DNA of 37,794 nucleotides from Acidobacteriota bacterium (GTDB lineage: Bacteria > Acidobacteriota > Terriglobia > Acidiferrales > UBA7541): contig JAMCWK010000096.1 of NCBI GenBank assembly GCA_023481105.1, forward strand, positions 1 to 37,794, given 5' to 3'. A model generated the notes under the pieces. The model made no database searches. It worked only from the letters and a program-made list of their open reading frames with translations, and was not told where the DNA came from. The position numbers and the translations under genes are program-made. The first letter of the stretch is position 1, and every line of letters begins with the position of its first letter. This document shows positions 31,810-37,794 of the stretch, in pieces.

Positions 31810-33954
31810 TCACCACCACACTTTGCTGCGGAACAAATCCTTCGCGGAGCGGAAGACCCTGCCGGCAATGCTGCGGCTATCTGCGCGAATCTTCACCATC
31901 CCGCTCATTCCTGCGCGAAGGCGCCCATCGCGGTTGGGAATCTCTGCAAACACATGGAAATGTGAAAAGGCGCCCGGCTCGGACTTGGTGCCCAACACGA
32001 CCGCCGAGCGCACAAGTTCCGCCGTGCGGTTGGCCGCGTTGTAGGAATCATCGGCAGCCATGCCGCGCGAGGATATCGAACCCCGAAAAGTGTCCCCCGG
32101 AAAGGAGTTCAATTTCAGGCGGACTTCGCGGTTGTCCGCGATGTCGCGAAGGAGGAATTCATTGACGCGAATGCGTGCGCGCATTGTTTGCAACATGCCG
32201 AAATTGCAAAGCAGGTCGCCCGGCTTGACGAACTGGCCCTTCAGATCCTGCAAGCGCGCCGTGAGAATGTACCCGTCAAACGGGGCCCGGATCACCAGCA
32301 GGGCTTCCTGGCGCTGCCATTCCGACAAATCCTTCGCGGCGGATTCCAGCTCGCGCTGGCTGGACTGCGAGCCGGACACGTCTCCCGCGGCTTGCGCGCG
32401 CGCCACAGCGGAACGCAGGCGCTCCACCTCTCCCTCTGCGTTTTCGCGGCGGGCCACTATTTCCGGGTTGCGCAGACGCACCAAGACTTCGCCAGCGGCT
32501 TGCAGCCCGTCGGGGTTGACGGCGACTCCGGCCACGAAGCCGGGCGCCTCCGCGCGCAATGGAAGTTGCCGCGCCGGCTCCAAAACCACCGGGGCGGAAA
32601 CGGTGTTGCCAAACGGGTAGAAAAGCACAACGAGCAGCAACACGGCAGTCGCCAGGCCCCAGCGCCGGATGGAGGCCTTCTGCGTGAGCAGCTCGCGCTT
32701 ATCGAGAAAAACAAAGCGGGAGAAAGTCATAAGCTTTTGAATCCTTTTTTTCAGAATCATGTAAGCCAGGAAAGTGCCCAGGAAAATACCCATCTCCGGA
32801 AAATTCCGCATCGAAGTGCGGAACACGAAGAGCACAAACAGCGTCACAATGAAAACGATGTAAACCGTGGAGAGCAACCCGTACACCGTCCAGATGCGCT
32901 TCTTGCGCGGCGTAAGTCCCGGAGGCGGCGTGGCCGCCACGCGGTACACTTTTTTCCGCAAAAGATACGAGATGTAAGCGGCGGAATTCTCGCGCAGGTT
33001 GGACATCTCCAGGATGTCGCTGAGCAGGTAGTAGCCGTCGAGCTTGATGAGCGGGTTGTAGTTGAAAATAATCGTGGAGACGCCGGCAAAGACCATCACA
33101 TTGTAGGCCACGTGGTGAGCGAGTGTGTCCGGCGCCGTGAGCCACCAGGTGAACACCGCGGTGGAGCAGATGCACAGTTCGCTGTAGCCGCCCGCCAGCG
33201 TGACCCAGTACTTGTGCCACTTCTTGTCGAAGAGGTAGGCATCGCTGACGTTGGCATAAAACGCCGGCGCAAAGAAGATGAGCATGAAACCCATCTCCGT
33301 GACTTCCCCTCCGAAATTCATGCACGTGAGGGCATGGGCGGACTCATGAATGGCGATGACAAACGCCAGGATGAGAAAAAGCAGCACCACGTCGGCTGAG
33401 GTTTTCTCCTGAAAATTCCAGAATTTCAGCATGCCCTCGCGCACAGCGGCCCAGTTGGATACGATCACCGTGGCCGCCGCGCAGAAATACAACAGAGTGG
33501 AAACCACAAATGGCGGCGTCCAAATCCAGCGCAGCCAGGGATAAATGGCGCTGTAGAATTTTTGCGGGTTGGTGGTGGCCAGCGTCAGGTAGAAGATGTC
33601 CTTGGCCTGGCTTTGTTCGGCCTGTTTTTTGCGCTTGGCCTGGAGCTTTTCGAGAATGACGATGCTGCGCTCGGCCGGTGAGCGCACGATCAGCTCTTTC
33701 TTCTTGAGCGTGTCCACGAAATCTTCGATTTGTCCGGCGTCAATATCCACGTCGGGAAACTGTTCCGAAAAAGCGTCGGCAATGTCCTGGTAGGAGTTTT
33801 CGCCGTTCAGGCGCGAAATGATGGCCCACTCCATCTCGCGGAAACGGAGGTATTCAGAGGTCTCGCGGTTTTTGATGAGATAGGTGACCTCGCCGGCCAT
33901 TACCTGGCGCTTCAGCACAAGGTCATCGCGAAGTTTGGGGCCTTTGTAAGCCAT
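31810..33954 (-). CDS. PqqD-like / M50 peptidase / HlyD fusion membrane protein
   Basis: The 714-residue protein has an N-terminal PqqD-like winged-helix region (about 20-90). Membrane helices with an M50 metalloprotease core follow: HESAH at 203-207 and NPLIKLDGYYLL at 300-311 (NPxxxxDG), so both zinc-site motifs are intact. After further helices (about 355-405 and 430-447) comes a periplasmic HlyD/biotinyl-lipoyl-like adaptor part (from about 455: APGFVAGVAVNPDGLQAAGEVLVRL, split by a coiled coil; APFDGYILTARLQDLKGQFV). Fusions of this type are annotated as putative peptide zinc metalloproteases. ATG 33954 begins the fold. It is the last gene of a three-gene operon, convergent with the repeat-peptide gene. 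Confidence 0.87.
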   Translation of the reverse strand: MAYKGPKLRDDLVLKRQVMAGEVTYLIKNRETSEYLRFREMEWAIISRLNGENSYQDIADAFSEQFPDVDIDAGQIEDFVDTLKKKELIVRSPAERSIVILEKLQAKRKKQAEQSQAKDIFYLTLATTNPQKFYSAIYPWLRWIWTPPFVVSTLLYFCAAATVIVSNWAAVREGMLKFWNFQEKTSADVVLLFLILAFVIAIHESAHALTCMNFGGEVTEMGFMLIFFAPAFYANVSDAYLFDKKWHKYWVTLAGGYSELCICSTAVFTWWLTAPDTLAHHVAYNVMVFAGVSTIIFNYNPLIKLDGYYLLSDILEMSNLRENSAAYISYLLRKKVYRVAATPPPGLTPRKKRIWTVYGLLSTVYIVFIVTLFVLFVFRTSMRNFPEMGIFLGTFLAYMILKKRIQKLMTFSRFVFLDKRELLTQKASIRRWGLATAVLLLVVLFYPFGNTVSAPVVLEPARQLPLRAEAPGFVAGVAVNPDGLQAAGEVLVRLRNPEIVARRENAEGEVERLRSAVARAQAAGDVSGSQSSQRELESAAKDLSEWQRQEALLVIRAPFDGYILTARLQDLKGQFVKPGDLLCNFGMLQTMRARIRVNEFLLRDIADNREVRLKLNSFPGDTFRGSISSRGMAADDSYNAANRTAELVRSAVVLGTKSEPGAFSHFHVFAEIPNRDGRLRAGMSGMVKIRADSRSIAGRVFRSAKDLFRSKVWW

Positions 33955-33982
33955 CGGAAAATGTGTTTGGACGAGCGCGCTG

Positions 33983-35137
33983 CTAGCGGACGCGGACAGC
34001 CATGCCGTCCTGCAATTTGTCCGTGACGCGGGCGACGATGCGTTCCCCGCCGGAGATGCCGCTGAGGACCTGCACGCCGGACGCGCTCTCGCGTCCAATT
34101 TTCACGTTTCGTTTTTGCAGGCGGTCTCCCGCAATCACAAACAAGTCGGCACGGTCTTCCGTCGTGCGACGCAATGCGCTGGCAGGAACCGTCGGAGCGG
34201 CGGATGCGGGTGTTGCGCCGGGAACGCGCACGTCCACGGCCATGCCCGGCACGAGACCCGCGGGGACAGGCTCCACAAGCTGCGCCGTGCATTCCAGCGA
34301 GCCGCTGGAGGCATCCACAACCATGCTCGTGCGCACCACGCGCGCTTTCGCCGCGCTGGCAGCCGCATCGGCCGGAAACACTTCCACGACCGCGCCGCTG
34401 GCTGCGGCATGCCGCGCCGACTCCGGCACAGTGAAGCGCACCAGGAGGGGCCGCAACTCGGTCAGGCGCAGCACTTTTTCGTCCCGCAGCATGGACTGGC
34501 CCACGCGCGCATAGCGACGCGAGACGATGCCGTCAAAGGGCGCGCGGATGTCCATACGCGAAAGCCGAATCTCACCGTCTTCCACTTTCGCCTTGGCGCG
34601 TTCGAAATCCGCTGCGGCTTTTACAATTTCCACTTTGTAGGATTCCAAACTAAAGCGGGCGCGGTCGAAATCGCGCATGCTGCCAAGGCCTTCTTTCCGT
34701 AATTCGCTCTGCCGCTGCAGCTCGACTTCGGCAGCCTGCCGCAGCACCTCGGCCTGCTTTGCTGTGGCTTCGAGCATGCGAGCTTCCGCGCGGTCCTGCT
34801 CCAGTTGCTTGCGCAAGCGCGAGGCGTCCAGCCGGGCCAAGAGCTCGCCCTGCTTCACGCGCTGGCCCATGTCCGCCGTCACTTCCAGCAGGCGGCCCTC
34901 CTCTTGCGCAATCAAGTCGGCTTCGCGTTCAACGGCCAGCGTGGACGCCACCGTGAGCGGGCGAACTGCTGCTGAATCCGCTGCCGGCACCACGAACACC
35001 TCCACGTCGGCGACGGCTTCGGACGCTTTGGCAGGCTGTTGCGGCTTTTCCGTGCTACACCCGGACAGGCCGGCGAGCAGCACAAGCAAAAGTGCTCCGT
35101 GGCGTTTCACAAACTTCCTCCCGTTCATCCCTATCAT
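33983..35137 (-). CDS. Periplasmic adaptor (membrane fusion) lipoprotein, RND/HlyD family
   Basis: The 384-residue protein has a lipoprotein signal: LLLVLLAGLSGC with the lipobox Cys near residue 27. The membrane-fusion-protein order follows: barrel-sandwich half (EEGRLLEVTADMGQRVKQGE), a long coiled-coil hairpin (about 90-180), the second half (MDIRAPFDGIVSRRYARVGQ) and beta-barrel domains (VPGMAVDVRVPG, VKIGRESASGVQVL). ATG 35137 overlaps the stop of the upstream gene by 4 bp (ATGA); ATG 35128 is an alternative. No RND pump or outer-membrane channel gene is nearby, which is unusual for this family and suggests that it works with the HlyD-type fusion proteins on either side. Confidence 0.88.
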   Translation of the reverse strand: MIGMNGRKFVKRHGALLLVLLAGLSGCSTEKPQQPAKASEAVADVEVFVVPAADSAAVRPLTVASTLAVEREADLIAQEEGRLLEVTADMGQRVKQGELLARLDASRLRKQLEQDRAEARMLEATAKQAEVLRQAAEVELQRQSELRKEGLGSMRDFDRARFSLESYKVEIVKAAADFERAKAKVEDGEIRLSRMDIRAPFDGIVSRRYARVGQSMLRDEKVLRLTELRPLLVRFTVPESARHAAASGAVVEVFPADAAASAAKARVVRTSMVVDASSGSLECTAQLVEPVPAGLVPGMAVDVRVPGATPASAAPTVPASALRRTTEDRADLFVIAGDRLQKRNVKIGRESASGVQVLSGISGGERIVARVTDKLQDGMAVRVR

Positions 35138-37518
35138 GGCAGCCAGCTCCACACCTTCAGCCAGATCCAGCGCAGCGGCGCGCGGAACATCAAGTAGCCC
35201 ACCGGCGCGCGACGCGCCAGCACCTTGCCGCGGCCCATCATGCCCGTGCGCAGCGATTGGTCGGCGTTGGGTACCTCGACGATAACGTCGAACACTCGCT
35301 CATCACTCTGCTCGCGCGCCTGCGGCGAAATGCGCACCACGTGTCCGACAAACTTGCGGTCCGGAAACGTATTCAGTTTCAGCCAGGCTTCCTGCTCCGG
35401 CAAGATTTCTCCAACTTCCTTTTCGGGCACGGCGATTTCCACCCAGGCGCGGCCGGCGTCAACGACCTGACAGAAAACGTCGCCGCGGCGCAGCAACTGG
35501 CCGGTGCGCTCTTCGAGCCTGGGAGTTATGACGACGCCAGTAATGGGGCTGCGAATTTGCGTGGCGGCCAGGCGCGTGTGCGCTAAATTCAGCTCCGCTT
35601 CTGCTTGCTGCATCCGTGCGCGCTCCATGCGCGCCTCGCCCAGGTCGCCGGCGGCTTCGAGTTGCAGCACGCGGCGTGAGGAGATGTCGAAGTTCGATTG
35701 TGCCTGCTGCAAGGCCACACGCATCTCTTCGGGCGCCACTTCCGCGAGCAGGTCTCCGGCGTTCACGCGCGCGCCCTCGCGCACGCGCACGCTGCGCACC
35801 ACGCCTTCCACCTCTGCGCTGACCGGTTGCATCAGCGCGGGCAACACACGCGCTTCGCCGCTCGGCTTGGAATACCACGGGAAGAAAGCTAGGAATGCCA
35901 CCAGCAGCACGGCGCTTGCAATCATCACACTGCGGCGAGCGGCGGGGATGGCCGCAAACTTCGCGCGTTTTTCCGCCAGTGGTTGGAGCACCCCGGCCAG
36001 GGGCATCTGCTGATAGAGAAGCGCGTTACGCACCGCCACGGTCACCTGGCTGGCAAAAATGCGAGCCAAATCGTAATGCCCATGCGACAGCCCGCCGGGT
36101 TCCTTGCCCTCCAGGACGAGCGTGCCGACGATGCTTTCCTCGTCGCGCAGCAGAATGCCCATGAAAGCGGACATCCCGGCCTGTTCGAAGAAAGTAGCGA
36201 ACTTGTCGCGGACTTCTTCGCGCTCGGCATCAATACCTTCTTCCGTGCGTAGCACCGTGCAATCGCCGCCGGAGCCCGCCAGCCATACGTGCATAGCTTC
36301 CAACTCGGGCATGCCCGCAGCCTTGCGGTCCAGCTTCATTTCCCCGGAAACGGCGCAGAGTTCCCAGCGGCCTTTGCGAAAAAGGGCCACGGTGCAGCGG
36401 TCGCAAGGAATCACTGAGGTGATGCGATTGACGGTGGTGGAAAGCACGCGATCGAGGTCCAGCGTGGCCGTGATTTCCTTGCTGATCTCCATCAGCGCGT
36501 TCAGCTCGTTAACGCGGCGCTCCGCCTGCAAGCGCTGGGCGTTGCGCAGCGACACGGCGGCCTGCTTGGCCACGTCAATCAGCAGGCGCAGATCTTCTTC
36601 AGTGAAGTAGCGCCCGCCCTCGCTGCGTACCGCTTCGATGGCGCCGAGGAAGCGGCCACCCTGCATCAGGGGCACAGCCAGCAGGGAGCGAATCGAGCCT
36701 CCCCAGCGGTCGGTCCACTCCGGCTCAACGACGTTGTGCAGCAGCACCGCTTCGCCCTGCGACACCGAAGTGCCCAGTCCGGTGTCGCTAGCCCACACGC
36801 GCACCGAGCGCATATCTTCCGTTCGCGGGCCTTCGGCGGCCGCACAATAGAGGTTGCGCTTCACCGGGTCCAGCATCCACACCGTGGCGGATTCCGCCTC
36901 GAGAATATTCAGCACGCGGCTGCAAATCACCGGCGCCAGTTCTTCCATCTCCAGCGTGGAATGAAACACCTTGCCGATGTCGTACAGCATCATCAAACGG
37001 GAAATGGCGTTGACGTAGTTGCGGCGCTCAGACTCGTACTCCAGCAGCGCCGGCAGGGACTTGTTCAGCACATCTTCGAGCAAGGTGAGAATTTCCGAAG
37101 TGGCCGCGGGCTTGCCTCCGCCCACTTTCCACCATAGCTCGATGCAGCCGATGGTTCCTTTAGGTCCGCGGAGCGGAACGCCCGCCACCTGCGCAAGCTG
37201 CGCGCCGGCCAAGGCAGTGCGATATGGGCCCGATGGTGATTCCTGGACTGCCGCGGAGCCGCTGCGCCACGAAGCCATGCCCACGGAATCGCCGACATTC
37301 TCGATGGTCCAGTCCATCCGCGCAGTCCCGTGGACGGCCAGAGCGAAAAGCAGGTCGTCCTCGGAGCGCCAGAGGATGGCGCCGTCCGCGCCCAGATAGT
37401 CGGCGAGGCGATCAAGGAGATCAGGCAGCTGGTCGGGATCGCGGCAGGTCTGCAGGTAGGGCAAAAATTCCGCGCGCAAGACCTGCAACAGTTCAGTATG
37501 CCCGGACGAAGCTGGCAT
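35134..37518 (-). CDS. Three-GAF sensor fused to HlyD-type membrane adaptor
   Basis: The 794-residue protein has three GAF-like domains in the N-terminal, presumably cytosolic part (about 35-160, 175-330 and 338-500; for example ILEAESATVWMLDPVKRNLY and ITSVIPCDRCTVALF). One membrane helix follows (about 531-547: MIASAVLLVAFLAFFPWY), then an HlyD/MFP periplasmic part (VEGVVRSVRVREGARVNAGD, a coiled coil, TQIRSPITGVVITPRLEERT and a beta-barrel). ATG 37518 has GGGAG about 10 bp upstream; GTG 37536 is a longer alternative. It is the first gene of the operon with the adaptor lipoprotein and the M50-HlyD fusion. A cytosolic sensor joined to a secretion adaptor suggests export or envelope contact gated by a small ligand. 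Confidence 0.87.
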   Translation of the reverse strand: MPASSGHTELLQVLRAEFLPYLQTCRDPDQLPDLLDRLADYLGADGAILWRSEDDLLFALAVHGTARMDWTIENVGDSVGMASWRSGSAAVQESPSGPYRTALAGAQLAQVAGVPLRGPKGTIGCIELWWKVGGGKPAATSEILTLLEDVLNKSLPALLEYESERRNYVNAISRLMMLYDIGKVFHSTLEMEELAPVICSRVLNILEAESATVWMLDPVKRNLYCAAAEGPRTEDMRSVRVWASDTGLGTSVSQGEAVLLHNVVEPEWTDRWGGSIRSLLAVPLMQGGRFLGAIEAVRSEGGRYFTEEDLRLLIDVAKQAAVSLRNAQRLQAERRVNELNALMEISKEITATLDLDRVLSTTVNRITSVIPCDRCTVALFRKGRWELCAVSGEMKLDRKAAGMPELEAMHVWLAGSGGDCTVLRTEEGIDAEREEVRDKFATFFEQAGMSAFMGILLRDEESIVGTLVLEGKEPGGLSHGHYDLARIFASQVTVAVRNALLYQQMPLAGVLQPLAEKRAKFAAIPAARRSVMIASAVLLVAFLAFFPWYSKPSGEARVLPALMQPVSAEVEGVVRSVRVREGARVNAGDLLAEVAPEEMRVALQQAQSNFDISSRRVLQLEAAGDLGEARMERARMQQAEAELNLAHTRLAATQIRSPITGVVITPRLEERTGQLLRRGDVFCQVVDAGRAWVEIAVPEKEVGEILPEQEAWLKLNTFPDRKFVGHVVRISPQAREQSDERVFDVIVEVPNADQSLRTGMMGRGKVLARRAPVGYLMFRAPLRWIWLKVWSWLP

Positions 37519-37577
37519 CGTTGATGTCTCCCACACTCGGACGAAACGCTGCGACCGACCAACCGAATGAGCGTGAC

Positions 37578-37605
37578 TCTATAGCAAGCAGCGCGCTGGA
37601 CGCAA
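37578..37605 (-). promoter_or_regulatory. Weak sigma-70-like promoter before the GAF-HlyD operon
   Basis: On the minus strand TTGCGT and TATAGA are 16 bp apart (-35 three of six, -10 four of six matches), about 60 bp upstream of ATG 37518. No sigma-54-like element is seen here, so the export operon may be regulated separately from the repeat peptide. Confidence 0.3.
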
Positions 37606-37732
37606 CCGGAATCCTGCGTGCGCCGGACGCGCGGCACGCCTCCCGATTCCCGACCGCGTCTTGTGCGGTCAATCAGTTACTCGACGGGCGCACCGGCAAC
37701 TGGCCGAAGCGACGCGCCGATGGTAAATTCGC

Positions 37733-37794
37733 ATGGGCATCGAGGTGCTGCTTCTCTCGAGCCCAGACGAGGGGCGCGCTCTGGCCAACCCGTT
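37733..37794 (+). CDS. Possible start of a gene running off the window
   Basis: ATG 37733 opens a frame reading MGIEVLLLSSPDEGRALANP to the window end, with no clear ribosome-binding site. It is divergent from the GAF-HlyD operon. Too short to assign, and may not be a gene. The 37519-37732 gap shows only the weak promoter on the other strand. Confidence 0.2.
   Translation, partial: MGIEVLLLSSPDEGRALANP

Overview
The window looks like the chromosome of an acidobacterium (Acidobacteriota, Terriglobia-like) or a close relative, probably one end of a metagenomic contig. This is an inference from the GC-rich sequence, a long Oar-type TonB-dependent receptor, Gram-negative outer-membrane features, abundant palindromic interspersed repeats, and the mix of housekeeping genes. 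The first seven bases match the 3' end of the common Illumina adapter and create a false stop in front of a truncated xseB.

Layout. Positions 1-4737 (+): xseB (partial), ispA, tlyA, nadK and a secreted amidohydrolase. Positions 10135-4850 (-): hpt, rpiB, deoC, a GAF-GAF-SpoIIE phosphatase and lysA. RpiB and DeoC carry unusual N-terminal extensions resembling microcompartment cargo tails, and lysA carries an in-frame palindromic repeat. Positions 10479-13688 (+): an Oar-like outer-membrane receptor.

Positions 13790-25103 form a probable genomic island. A 24-bp copy of the 3' end of tRNA-Lys lies at the left, and the intact tRNA-Lys lies at the right next to the decayed C-terminus of a tyrosine integrase. 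The cargo is one co-directional cluster: a 16-heme cytochrome, an NHL beta-propeller, a 4-heme cytochrome, an outer-membrane beta-barrel, a second NHL protein, an 11-heme cytochrome with one further CX3CH site, a third NHL protein and a 5-heme cytochrome. Together they have 36 CXXCH motifs plus one CX3CH. The likely role is electron transfer across the outer membrane, with the barrel as a conduit and the propellers as scaffolds or assembly partners.

Positions 25208-27297 return to ordinary genes (hpf, a DUF72 protein, a zinc-ribbon protein). Positions 27375-37518 hold a second unusual system: a PqqD-like/M50 membrane protein, a soluble histidine kinase, an NtrC-type sigma-54 activator, a sigma-54-like promoter with an upstream palindrome, a 191-residue protein made largely of twelve 12-residue RKAP(L/F/M) repeats, a strong terminator, and a convergent operon encoding an M50-HlyD fusion, a periplasmic adaptor lipoprotein and a three-GAF-HlyD fusion. 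The arrangement suggests a two-component, sigma-54-controlled repeat peptide with its own membrane protease and export or adaptor machinery. I do not recognise it as a described system.
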